The notes beneath the pieces are model-generated. The model was given only the letters and a program-made list of their open reading frames with translations. It searched no databases and was not told the DNA's origin. The position numbers and the translations under genes are program-made. DNA of 64,000 nucleotides from Actinomortierella ambigua (Eukaryota > Mortierellomycota > Mortierellomycetes > Mortierellales > Mortierellaceae). The DNA is taken from NCBI GenBank assembly GCA_016098155.1, contig JAAAJB010000103.1, positions 1,341 through 65,340 of the forward strand, read 5' to 3'. This document shows positions 33,905 to 45,937 of the stretch, one piece after another (the first letter of the stretch is position 1; the number at the start of each line of letters is the position of its first letter).

Positions 33905-36900
33905 CTAGACATTCCCAGCTTTCAGGGTATCATTCTGGTCATCAACTCTCCGCGAGTTGGCAAGGATTGACTGGGTAATATTCTGGAACGTCCGGTCATA
34001 CTTGGCACGGTCCTCCCGGGCCTTATTGACGTTGTCCTGGCAGTCTTTCAGCGTAATCTCCGTGCCCATCTTGTGTGTGCTATGCCGCGCCTGTTCCTTC
34101 TCCGCTGCCAACAGCGTGATCTGTAGGCGCTGAATTTCGCGGCCCATCATCTCCAGGTGCACCATCACCTCGTCCATCTGGGTCTTCCACACAGCCAGTG
34201 TCGAATTGTAGCCGGCCTTTTGCGCATCGGCCAGGGTGCCCTGGAAATTGGGCGGTGGCAAGATTTCCTCCATCTTGGACAGGCCCTTGTACGTGTACGC
34301 ATCATTGCCGGCCGTCTCCAGCACATTCAGCCGCTGGTTCGTCCGCAGGGCCTTGGCCAACTCGGCCAATCCATCCTCACCAAAGCCGTTCCGGTTGATC
34401 GTCAGGATCCGCAAGGTCGAGTTCTTACTCAGCGCCGGGAACATGGCTGTGATCCCTTGGCCAAATCCTCCCCGACGACCAGGCTGCTGTGCTGGCAGTT
34501 GCCCGCCCGACAGATCGAGTTGGATCAGCTTTGTGTTTCGCTCGACCACCCGACGCAGCGCCTCACACGTCTCCGGGGACGCATCTTTGGGTCGCACGAG
34601 CTTCCAGCGCTCGTCGTATGACAGACCTTCGAGACTTGGTCGCTCGGCTTCACGGATGATGCACAGGCCCGATAGGTTGAGCTCGTTCAGACATACTGCT
34701 GTTTCCAAAGGCGCCAACAGCGCTTGCACGGTCTCGTTCGGCAAGACCAGGTCGGCCATTCGGATACCAAACGCCTCCGTGACCTTCGTCTCCGAGACTG
34801 CTTGCTTCCACTGCTGGACCGAGTCGGCATCGTCAAAGAGCGGGTTCTTGTCCAGGGACAGTGTAAACTTGGACCAAGTGTTGGTCTGACAGATCGTCTG
34901 GAACAGCCGGGTCACTTGGCTCCAGGCAAGGTTACAGTGTCCCAACGAGAGTGTCAATAACCGGTCATCCTCTTCAGGGCTGGGCGATCGAGAGGGGGAG
35001 CCACTCCTCTCCTTCTGCTTCTCCTTCTCCATCTTCTTCTCCTCTTTCTTCTTCTGATCCTCCTCATACTGCCGCGCTTTCAACTCGACAAACCGCTCAA
35101 TCACAGCCAGAGTCGCACCATTGATATGGCTCGAGCCTGACAAGTCGAGCTCCTTGAGCTGCGTCAACGATAGCAATCGCTCCGCGCTTAGCAGACTCTG
35201 CCCTTCGCTGGCAGGGGCGGCTGGTGCACCGATGGCCAGCTTCCGGAGCGACGGATTGCGTGCGAGCAATACATCCATCCACTGCCACCACCGGTCATCC
35301 ACCTCGTTCTGCGCCAGACTGATAGCCCCAAGGCCAGACAGATGGTGGGCCAGATGCTCCACGATCTCCAGCTTTAGCTGACAGTTGGTCAGATCGAGCG
35401 TGTACAGATACGGCAGCTTTGTGGACAGATCCGTTGTCAGGCATTGTCGCATGGTCTCGGGCGCAGTGTCACCGAGCAGGTTGTCAGCCATGTACAAACG
35501 CATGCAGAGTTGCTCCGACTCAAAGGCCATTGAGGCAGGATCCACCTTGTAGGATTGGTACTCAGTTGGCGACGATGACTGTGGTTTAGCCACAGGCGCC
35601 GTAATCAGGGCATGCAGGAACACCTCGGCGGTCTTTGACCGCCACTGGCATCCAGACACCTGCCATGTTATGACCTGTCGCATTTTGCGGACAGTGCTGT
35701 CCAGCTCGCGCAGTGTACCCTCATGCTCCCAGCCATCCGACTCTAGAACCGTGCCCGACAGATCGACCAGCTCACACGACTCCAGGTCACCCAGCGTCCG
35801 CAACAATGCGACCATAAATGCCGCGCTATGGTTGAACGTGGGTGCGCCGCCGCCATTGCTCGGCGGCAGCAACTGGACCTGACTGTACTGCTCGTTGAGT
35901 TTCCACACCACCTGGTCGTACGTCACCCGCTCCTCATTCAGAATGCCGCACCAGATTCGAAGTGTTGACTTTAGCCACTCCTCTCCCTTCTCTGTCGCTG
36001 CCAAGACAGGCTGCTGTTGCTGCTGCTGCTGCTGTGCAGGTGATGACGGCGGCATCACCGGCTCGACTCGTGGACGCAGCTGCAGATAACGCATCACTCC
36101 TTGGTGTCGCTTCGCGATCATGTTGGCCACCTCTGGCGCGTTCTTTGTCGTGAATTGGACTTGCTCCACCATGCTTGACAGGCTGCTGAAGCGGATGGTG
36201 ACCACGCCCTTTGACTGCTGTTGCTGTTGCTCTTCTTCTGGCTCAGATCCACCTTCAACGCTTGGTGGTGGTAGTGGTGGTGATGCTGCTGCTGCTGCCG
36301 GCTCCATAGAGACGCTCAAGTCTTCAATCTCAAGCACACTCCAGTTCTTCACCTCTACCAGAGTGGAAGGATCCGCGCTACCTCCGATGTTGCTGCCGCT
36401 GGCGCCGCTCGGCCGGTCGACAGCCCGAGGGTAGACATGGACACCTGTCGCACTCAGGGCCACAATGCACGCTGGTTTGGGCGAAACCGTCATCGAGGGC
36501 GACTCGGCGCCGCCGTCGCGGGCAGTCGTAAGCTCCTGGCAGACCCAGGTCTGGATGACCGGAGAGATGCCAAGTGTGTTGACAATGTGATCGATTCTCG
36601 ACTGCTCGATACCATGTCGACGGGTCGACTCCCAATGGTGGATGTCCGACTTGATGTATGTCATACGGCTGGCGCTGATTACATCTGCCGACGGTGCCAG
36701 GGGCGACATCCGACCGCGCGTGGGCGACCAGGGCGAGACTGGACTCTTGTTGCGGACATAAGGCGGGCTCGAACGTGAAGTCTTGGTCTCAACCATCAAC
36801 ATGGATGCTGGTGAGGTCGAGGCAGTTCCATAGGTGATACCCTCCATCGAGTCTCCACCATCGCCGTCGTCATTGACCTCCTCTTCGGTCATCACATCAT

Positions 36901-39900
36901 CTTCGTCATCCTTGCCATCCTCTTCCTCCTCGGCCAGTTGCTGCCGCTGCTGTTGCTGTTGGAGCTGCTGCCTAACTCGGAACGCCATCAAATCTCGGCT
37001 TCGCTGGCCACGCAACTCCTCAGCCTGGGCTTTGCGCTGCCGCTCCTCTTCGCCAATACGACGCAGCTGCGGCTCATACCTCTCCAGTAGGGCATTGAAC
37101 GAAAGACCCTGACGGGATACCGACGCAGTCGAAGCTTCTGCAGCTTGCTCCGTGGTCTGTCCAGCAGCACCTTCCTGGCGCAAGGCTTCGGGATTCTCCA
37201 GGGCGGAAATGATCTCTGGCACGGGCGATGAGAGCGATCGTGCCAATTCGAGTGCCGTCATGTTATTGTCGGCCTTTGCATTGTGGTCGATACCCATCCT
37301 GATCAATTCTTTGACCAGCGAGGTCATGCCTTGATACGCAGCCAAATGGAGCCAGGTGTGTCCAGCTTCCGTCTAATCAATGGGGGGGGGGAGAGGAGGT
37401 TAATTGAAAACGGTCAATACTCCAGCAGAGATTAGGTCAATCACAATTCAAAGCACGTTATCATGGATTGCGGAGGCAATGAAAATAGGACGTACTCGAT
37501 GCGCACGGAGTGGGCGACCAGGAGCAAGCTGCTTGATCACAGCCAAAAAGTCGAGCGCCATGTTCTCCATGGCCCCCCAGGTGAATCCTCCTCCAGACAT
37601 GAGTGAGCCGCCTCCGTCAAGACCGAGTCCGAGGCTATCTCCCAATCCTGCGCTCTGAGTGCCAAATAATGCAGCGAGCTATTCAGTGAGTCGACGAATT
37701 TGGAGCGTTAAAAACGGGATAGCACAGACGAGTCAGCAAGCAAGATCTTTTACCCAAAATAAATAAGTAAAAAAGAGCAGGAAAAAGCGGATGGTATCGG
37801 ACTCACGTTGTTCACATTGTTCTCATAGTACTCGCCAGACATGGCAAAGGACAGTGAGGCGGCAGCAAGGTTGCAAAAGTCATAGTCCAGCGGTGCCATG
37901 TACAAAAAGTCGGCCGTCTCCGTTTCTTGACCCTCTGGGAAAGATGGGCTGGCAATCTTGACCTGGACAAGACCCGGTTTCAATCCTTGCGCGGGTGGCG
38001 TCGTGCACTCCATCACATCGTCGTGGGACACCATAACAAGCTCTGCCGGCTGCTCGCCAAAGAACACGACAGGCGTATGCAAGTAGCTAAAACCGGCTCC
38101 ATGGATCGTCACTCGTGTACCACCAAGACAGGTGCCCTCGCTAGGTGTCAGAGGATAAATATTGCGGAATTTTGGTGCAGGATAAGCGGAGGAGTCGCCA
38201 ACGTGGTCATTGCTTCCTACCACCGATCGCTCATCAAACGAGCGAGGCGACGCAATGGAGCTTGCTGTCGAGGAAGGTGTCCGGCCGTGACCCTTGACTA
38301 ACGGACTCGGACTACCATAGCTCAGCGATGGGCTCTGGAGGTGATCATTGGTGGGTGCTGGCGATCTCGAGCCAATGGATCCGGGTGCGTCAATGTCCGT
38401 GAGACCATCTTCCTCCTCTTGCTCTTGCTCCTGAGCGCCATTCTTGGACCTCGCTTCGCAACAGATTCGAAGCTTGACAGATCCGCCCATACGCACCGTC
38501 TCCGGATGAGTTTGGAGACGGACACTATAGTGGGAACGAGCCAATAATATGAAAAGTATAAGTAAATGATGTTTGCCTCGAGGAAACACGAGTACCTATC
38601 TAGAATTAAAGACAGAGTCAAACGTACACAAAACCCTCGCTCTCATTATGGTGGTCACAGTAGCAGTTGAGCTTAATGCACACAATGGCGTGACCCTTGC
38701 GGATATCAATCACTGGCTCGCCTGCGGGGGTCATCTTGAAGTTTTTGGCGAGAACTTGCATAATCTATACAATGCGGATATAATAGAGGATAAAAAGGAA
38801 AAACATCGTGAGTTTCAGGTCATCGATCAACGACAAGCGTCGAAGTATTCATAGTATCAGCAGTCCGGGCGAATTACCTTTCGTTCACCATCCTATAGGT
38901 AAAAGTGGAAAGAACCAAAAGAAAAGCATGGTATCGCAACGCAGAGCAGAGACAGTGGTTAGCAGCATGAACAGGCAACCACGGCGATGACAGGATAAAA
39001 CGATTATAGAGCTCGCGACATCCTTACCATTCGCATGACACAAGCAGGGCAAGACTCTTCGATTTGGCGGAACCCATTATTGGGCGAGACAAGCACAATG
39101 TCGACATCAAGGATCCTGGCGCCCTTCACTTCCTCATTGTTGAGCTTCTTCTTGGGCAAGGCATTGTCACGGAAACGATTGGTGGCAAAGCGCAAGAAAT
39201 CCCAGCCCTTCACTGGATTTCTCTGCGAGTCTACAATGCTGGTCCTGAGGTAAATGATGGGTTCGATGCGAAGCGCATTCTTGGGCTTGACAGCCACATA
39301 GTGCCGTGGCTTCTTGCGGAATGTATAGGCCTTGACGTCAAACGACGGTACCCGGCTGTTCCTGTAGCTACCAGCGACGGAGGAGGAGGCCTCGCTCATA
39401 CCACCAAGATGGCTATTTGTTGCGCGTGTTTTAGAATGTCAATACAAAGTTTGGGCTGGGGGGTGAGTATACTCGATGGTCTCTTTTTCTTCTTCTGTTT
39501 CTTTCTTTCTCAGGCATGGTTCCGGAGATTGCGACGGCATAGTCAAAAAGTTGAAGAGTTTAACGATAGTTGAGTTTGAACGACATACCTTGTGCTCAGA
39601 TTGGGATAGGCTGACCACCCGTGGACATCTGTGCTGGCAAAGAGAGGCCCATCTTGCAGGCGAAGATGGAGGTCAGCACCACCTGCCTGTGTGGAACCAA
39701 GATGGGAAGAAACCTATTATTTTGGCCAAGGTAAAACACGGTGGGGTTAATAGTCCGAAATTGGGATTGGGTCGGGGAGGCGGAATCTACTCCAAAAAAC
39801 CATAAAACCATAAAACCAAAACTCGAGCTGTCAACAGTGACAAATAGGAGAAGGGAGAGAGAGGGGGAGCAGAGCCTCTAGCCAAGGCGAGGTGGGATAC

Positions 39901-42234
39901 GCTCTGCCCACGAAAATGTACAACAAACAAGCCTGAGCTCGCGGGCCGCTGCGATAGCCAGCGCAGAACTTGTATTGGGCTCCCTCGAGCACTCCATATC
40001 TCGACTTCATTTGGGAGGCATCTGGTTTTTTTTTCTTTGTCCGAGTAGAATGTGGGGTGTGTCCCCTTTCATTGGTGAAGGGTGAGACAGGGATAGAGGG
40101 AGATACTTTTTTTTTGGTGTTGTGTTGAGTACCAGAGCAACGGAGGTATCCAACTGCCATGAATTGCGAGTGGTGAGGCCAATTCGGCCACTCTTGGGGC
40201 ACATCAAACGTGTCCACGACATTGTTTTTTTGGACCAACTTCCTGACCCCCTTTGGGGCGATGGTCTTCTTTGCAAGGGCCTCTTCCTTCGACGATGGGA
40301 GCCTGACAGGCTCAACAAACAATCTGGTCAAAGCCAAAGAGCCAGACGTGATGGGGAGAAGAATGTGCATGAAAAAAAAGCAGGTGGCACGGCCAGGGGG
40401 TGGGACAACAAACAGGTACAAAGGGCGAGTGGGAAGGAGTTCACGCAACTTTGCTACCTAGCATGCTACTACATAACAAGCGGTACTCGCTACAAACAGC
40501 TGTCCAAGCAGCCAAGTATACACTTACATCGGCAGGTTCTGGGTTGCCGGGGATGAAGGATGCCGATAGTGTGCTGCCTGGAGCACTGGACAGGCGAGGC
40601 ATCGCGCCTGACGGCAACTGCATCTGAGACATTTGAACAATTGGTGCCTGGGGGCGTGCGGTCGGCGGCGCGTAGGAGGCGGTGCTCGATAGATTCGAGG
40701 CCATTGTCGACGTCATAGCTGAGGGCGTTGTTGATGTCGCACTCGGGGCAGATGGATGCACGAGGCCTGCCAATGGCATAGGGGCACCTAACGAGGCACT
40801 CTGCAGGACCGGTGTAGTAGTCGATGATGCAGGGGACGGGTACATGGTTGGATTGGGGCGAGCAGGGTGCTGGTAGCTAGCCTTGCGCTTGTTAGATCCA
40901 GGAGAATGGAAGACCAAGGGCTGCTGCTGCTGCTGCTGCTGCTGTTGTTGTTGCTGTTGCTGGAACGCAGTAGTCTTGCCAGCCAAGTAATATCTAGCGG
41001 CATTGGTATCTTCCTCATACTGCTGTTGTTGCAGTTGCTGGTGTTGATTTGGTGGTATAGGAGGAAGTACCTGCTGAGCAGACTGTGGCTGTTGCTGTTG
41101 TTGGTGCTGTGCAGGGACAAGGCCATGGGACGAGTTGACAGCTGTCATTCCACCTGTGCGATCAAGACCAAGGGCCAGTGTGGGTTGTGCATGGTGCAAT
41201 GGTAAGGACGTGTAAGTACTAGGCGAGTTGAGCGTTGCCCCTGCCAAGGAAGAGCGGATACTCTGTTGCAGCCGTTGTTGGTGTTGGTGTTGATGTTCTT
41301 GCTGCTGCTGCTGATATAACTGCTGTGGTAGCTGCTGTTGTGATTGCTGCTGCTGTTGCTGTTGCTGCTGCTGCTGCTGGAGAGAGTTGAGCATGGATGG
41401 GAGTGCAGGATGCTGCTGAGGGAGAGAATGAGGCTGCAGCGGTAGAGGATGCTGATCTGGTTGCATGTTGAGAGGCCGTAGTTCAATGGTGGGTGGAGAG
41501 ACAGAGGACGACGACAAATGGAAAAGTCTGTAATAGCGGAGGTCAGTGTCGTGTCGGTGGTGGTGGTGGGGGGACAAAGGAGAATCGAAAAAGAGATCGG
41601 AATGCTCTAGCGAGGATAGACGATCGTGTTTGGCGTGCAAGGTGGATGAGGGGGTGTGTAATGATGGTGGTTCAAAAGAGGAGGAGAAATGAACAAAGGA
41701 ACTGGAAGAAGGAGAGAAAGAAGAAGAAGAAGAAGAAGAGGAAGAAGTAGAAGAAAAAGAAGAGGCAGCGGAGAAGGGGTACAAGGGAGGGTGCGGGAAC
41801 AGGTGACGATGGTGCCACCACGCTGGCGCAAGGGACGGGCGGCAGATGAGGTCGAGGTCCACGTTGAGGCCCAGACGTTGGAGTTGCTGATGGTGGCGGT
41901 GGTGGTGGTGCTGTTGCTGCTGTTGCGGGTGGTGCTGTTGGTGATTAAAGTGAGACGGGTAGTCAGTACCAACACAGTCCTTGGGGCTGTGGTGGTGAGG
42001 ACAGTGGGATCGATGGTGGTTGGTGGAGTGCAAACACGAGCACTGCCGAGGCGCGACAGGTGACTGTTGCCGCTCGTTGTTGGGAGAGCCTTGGGGTTGT
42101 GTGCTCCCTCTACCCTGCGCATCCCGCATGTTGGTAGACGTAGGGCGTTGCAAGAATGAAGAGGCCGCAGATGCCCCCGCAACCTCGTGGTTGCCCTCGG
42201 TGACCGTGGAGAAACAGGAGAGCTGGTCAAGCAT
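33905..42234 (-). CDS. MGA2: MGA2/SPT23-like TIG-ankyrin protein fused to PH-like and LRR domains
   Basis: Nine exons in phase: 42234-40528, 40310-40133, 39682-39589, 39412-39028, 38892-38878 (15 bases), 38764-38628, 38524-37807, 37678-37496 and 37372-33905; 2,294 residues. Residues 1-569 are disordered, His/Gln/Ser-rich with polyQ. Residues about 570-1078 follow the MGA2/SPT23 pattern (LRCSGGADLHLRLQDG, CPACVMRMDGERK, CYCDHHNESEGF) ending in an IPT/TIG domain near 960-1045 (YPLTPSEGTCLGGTRVTI). An FTWGAMENMALDFLAVI linker and an ankyrin repeat (AGHTWLHLAAYQGMTSLVKE) follow. Exon 9 then continues without a break into a PH-like segment (about 1440-1570), ribonuclease-inhibitor-like leucine-rich repeats (about 1670-2175) and a C-terminal coiled coil. 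Yeast MGA2 and SPT23 are ER-anchored activators of fatty-acid desaturation, released by ubiquitin-dependent processing. No C-terminal membrane helix is seen here. The exon 2 acceptor is the least certain joint. Confidence 0.85.
40921..40965 (-). repeat. polyQ-coding tract in the MGA2-like gene
   Basis: CAG/CAA codons on the minus strand give about fifteen glutamines near residue 430. A second comparable tract lies at 41329-41381. Confidence 0.85.
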
Positions 42235-42623
42235 AAGGGGATAAAGGAGGGGGGCAAACGCGCGTCAAAAGGAAAAGGGGGGGGGGGGGGAAGGGCGCAA
42301 CGGAATCGTGGGAGTCCTGCTCGTCAGTCAAAGTCTGCGGCAGAGGATCAACTTTTCTTTGTGCAAGACAAAAAAAAAAACAGCGAGGCAACAACAGAAG
42401 GATAAAAAAGAAAACGGATTGATGGAAGAGTGGCCGAGATCCACAAACTTTTTATAGTCTCGCCTTTTGGAAGAAAAGTAGAAAGAACGCTGCTAGACAT
42501 GTCCAAGCAAAGTCCCGGGATCTTTGAATCTTGTTCCCGCGTATTATCGCCCAGCAAACGAAGGTGGCCTTGGTTGCGGGAGCAGATCCAACGCTCTAGA
42601 TGGTTAGCATGGTCCTCGCTATC
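42235..42623. other. Spacer upstream of the MGA2-like gene
   Basis: 389 bases between SAD1 and the MGA2-like gene, both minus strand. It contains a G-run at 42278-42290 and an A-run at 42370-42379. A GTGGCCGAG string near 42430 is discussed under rejected items. Confidence 0.6.
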
Positions 42624-45170
42624 TTATTGAGCTCGCCGTTCCCACACCTATCGTAGCAGATCAGGATTTGAGGGTTAGTCTCAGTCAGCCGGCAGCAGTA
42701 ATGGACGAGCACCAGCATTCGCGTCAATAGACACCTGAGAGACAAATTTTGCAACGCATGCTGTCAGTGACAAGGAATATTATCGTACCTGAATGTAAGA
42801 CTCAGAAAGGAAGATCATCTGGGCATTGATGTCCTCGACAAACAGATCTTGGATTTGGTACCATTGTTCTTTGGCTCGATGCTGCAAATGAACTTTGTAC
42901 GCTGTTGACTGAGGTACTGCGGGATCGCCTTCATGGGTGATGTTCGCCAGCAAGTCGTAGCTTGTCCCGAGGGTCTCGTTTGTCGGATCATTGACAACTA
43001 ACCAATATCGGACGATAAAAACAGCAAAGTTAGACTTGGAAGGGCACTCGTAGAATACTGTCGATCGCTCCAAGCCAATAGTATGAGCACTTTGCACTTC
43101 TCCGTGATCGAACTCCAGAACACCAAAACTCATCTGCCTCACTGCAGATATGTTAGAGCACTCTGCATGGAATTTCTCGTCAACTACTGTTACCACATAT
43201 GACTGACAAATAGAATCCCATAACTGTGTAACACGCCTCTGCCCTTTTCTCCAACCCGTGTAGTGAGTAAAACTTACACTCCTCCATACTAAGGTTCTTG
43301 ATAGGAAAGGTTACAATGGTCGGGTTCTTCTCCTCCATAAAGTCGTTCTTGGAGAAACGCTTGATATGGAAAATGAGGTAGTTTGGGAGGCGTGTAATGT
43401 TGAATCTTTTCAAGTCTGCCGCCGTTTCCTAAGTACAAGTAAAAAATGCAGAAAGATGGTCAAGAAGTGCAGGCCTAGAACAAAGATTGGTTCAAAAGTC
43501 CATGCTTTAACATGCTGCTGTTTGTTATGTAATACACATGGGACTACTACCATCCGTACCTGAAATGTCTTGCCATCGTATTTAGCAAGAATGGTTTGGA
43601 GAGGAATTTGAGGGATAATGTCCTTTTCTTGTTCATCGTGGAATAGAGGCGGCGGCGGGAGGTCGAGAGTCAAAAGCAGGAAAGGGGATTTGGTCTCTAC
43701 GACATCTGCGCAGGTCATTCCGTGGGCACGGTGTCAAAAGGAAGTCAACAGTGTGTTAGCTGTATACAGGGGCGACCGCAACATAAACACCCTCTCAGCA
43801 GTCGAGTCCTAGTAACACTACGATAAATACCTTTGTCGAGGTCAAAGCCCTCAATATGGCCTTTTTCATCTGACCCTTCGATCTTCTGCGCCTCAATCTT
43901 CAATTCTCCTTGGAAGGTTTTGTGGATGATACTGCTATCCTTTTTCTTCGTGCCCCCAAGATCTCTATGCAGTGTATTCAGAAACCATGACATGAATGCC
44001 AAAGGATCTCCTTGCTCCGTTAGCCTGAACTTGCGGTTGCTGGCATTGGAGATCTCCTGGAGCAACTCGTGAGGGCTGACCTGGCCTTTGAAGGCAGAGG
44101 GATTCCAGATCTTTCGCACGAGCGTTCCAAATCGCTTCACCAGCTCCGAACGGCCTTCCAGTTTCTCGAGCATAAAGTAGTTGCGCACCGGTGGTACATG
44201 CGCCAGCACCTGGAGCACTACGTTCATGTAATCGTTTGCCTTGATCTTATTCAGTCCGATGAATCCTATAGCATTGAAGCCGTGCTGTGAGGTGAGTGCC
44301 AAGCAATGGTTCTTACAGACCCTGCATTAACCTAGTGAGTAAAAATGATTGCCCAGTACCTGGAATATATTGTTTCCGATGAAGGTCATATGAAAGACCA
44401 GTGTTTTTGTCCAGCTTCGCCACCTGGTCTGGAGTGAATCTTGGGTCAAGAACGTACTACAAATTCATGAAGTGACAGAAGGCAAAAGATCGAGTTAGTA
44501 TTGCAGTTGGTGTTCCATCATCTGCAGGGCGCTAAGAGTATGTTATCGCGAACCTTGATGTCGTCTAGAGAAGGATCGTTGACCTCATACGAGTCTGGCA
44601 GAATGTAGATCTATTCTTTCGAGGTGCCAAGGCGAGATCGTTAGCACAACAGAGCTTCAGAGATGCATTGCCAAGTCTGTGCATTGCATGGTGGCTGTAA
44701 ATGACTACCTTCAATGTGTGCAGGTTGATATACACGTGATGGTTCTCGTGGAGACTGTGGAAGTAGGCATGCGACGACTTGCCTCGTCCTAGATCAAGAA
44801 AGCATAAGTAGGATCACACATAAGTTTCATCAGCTCCTACATTGTCAGTGATAGCCCTAATACACATCTCCATCGTTGCATCCGCACCTTGAAAGTATTT
44901 TCCGCACACCAAGCAAGCGTAGACGTTGATGTTGGACAGGGACACGGAGCAGACCTTCTCAAAGTCAAAGTCAAGCATGTGGCGTTGGATCGTGTCGAGA
45001 TAGAGTCCAGATCCACTCTTGTCCTCGCCAGCCCTGCCTTGAACGCGCCGACGCTTGTGAACCCGCGAGCCATTCACAGCCTCATCGGACGATGAATCCG
45101 ACTCCTGTTCTGCTCTGACATGCTTGTCAATTGTTTTCTGGTCTTGCGCGTCCTCCTTGTTATTCTCCAT
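42624..45170 (-). CDS. SAD1: SAD1/USP39-like U4/U6.U5 tri-snRNP splicing factor (apparent frameshift)
   Basis: Nine exons: 45170-44888, 44788-44709, 44610-44554, 44457-44360, 44265-43831, 43705-43560, 43428-43278, 42997-42789 and 42647-42624. They give about 493 residues once one extra base in exon 4 is discounted. Residues about 75-135 form the ZnF-UBP (ACLVCGKYFQGRGKSSHAYF, HENHHVYINLHTLK). A USP-fold domain follows: FIGLNKIKANDYMNVVLQVLA, VSPHELLQEIS, LFLIFHIKRF-like YLIFHIKRFSKNDF, YDLLANITHEG and the end QVWERRAQ. The catalytic cysteine of USPs is Asp here, as expected for this inactive, spliceosomal branch. Exon 4 has a one-base excess (see findings). The exon 3 donor, GTTCGC, is non-consensus. 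Divergent from DSK2. Confidence 0.85.
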
Positions 45171-45937
45171 GTCGTCCTGATTAATGGAGCTGAAATCATG
45201 AATGCTGTGAGCCTTTTCATGTCGCGACGTTACCCTTAAGCAAACTCCACTCGCAGTGAATTGGTGGCGCCTCAAGGGTGTTACTTTCTGTTGTCGAGCA
45301 TGCCACTTGCTCAATCTCCGCTTCCAGTAAATATGTTGGCAGACACAGTAATGAAAGGCTTTCTATTGATGGGAATACTTGTGAGAACTTGCAGCAACTC
45401 AAAGTGAGGTGCGAGGACAATTGAGCGTCGAGAGTAAGTTGGTTGGGAGAGTAAGACCCAAAGCTACAAGCTATCAAGTGCACACGCGTTGCCTTTGACA
45501 TCAATGGAGTAAACGCCTTTCCATAGAGTTCTCTCGCGCTTTCTCATGATCGACCCAATAGTTGCTCGTGCGTATTCGCAACACGGACGACGCATTGTTT
45601 TTTCCGATCGGCTAATCCATGTCCGTATCTCAGCGCAGGTTCTTTTTTTTTTTTTTTTTTTTCGAGGCCACACGAGGTGGGCGTTATATACACACTGGGA
45701 AATTTCATGCTTACCGTCCGAATGACACCAAGTCTCTTCAAGAGAGGTTGTCCATCTTTACGTATATCTTCACCACGCATGGAGGCCGATCGCCAGGTAC
45801 ACGTGACTAAAATCTCTTAAAACTTGGTTCAGTAGCTGAACCAACCCCTTTTTTCATTCCTCATCTACATACCCCCCAACTCACCCACATTTACCACATC
45901 ACCCACCACCAGAAAAAGATAATTATTGCTCGTCACA
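45171..45937. other. Divergent promoter region between SAD1 and DSK2
   Basis: 767 bases. An open frame continues upstream of the SAD1 ATG at 45170, but no other ATG is in frame. A T-run (45643-45662) and a CT/CA-rich leader before 45938 are the only marked features. Confidence 0.6.

Noticed and set aside
36437..36778. Long plus-strand frames antisense to the MGA2-like exon 9
   Set aside because: They are shadows of a GC-rich coding exon; the minus strand is supported by domain content and splice phases.
42429..42442. GTGGCCGAG string resembling the A box of a leucine or serine tRNA
   Set aside because: No matching acceptor stem, anticodon arm or GGTTCGAATCC-like B box follows at the expected distance.
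43745..44302. Missing catalytic cysteine in the SAD1 USP fold considered as a new mutation
   Set aside because: Loss of the cysteine is a known property of the SAD1/USP39 branch, so it is expected.
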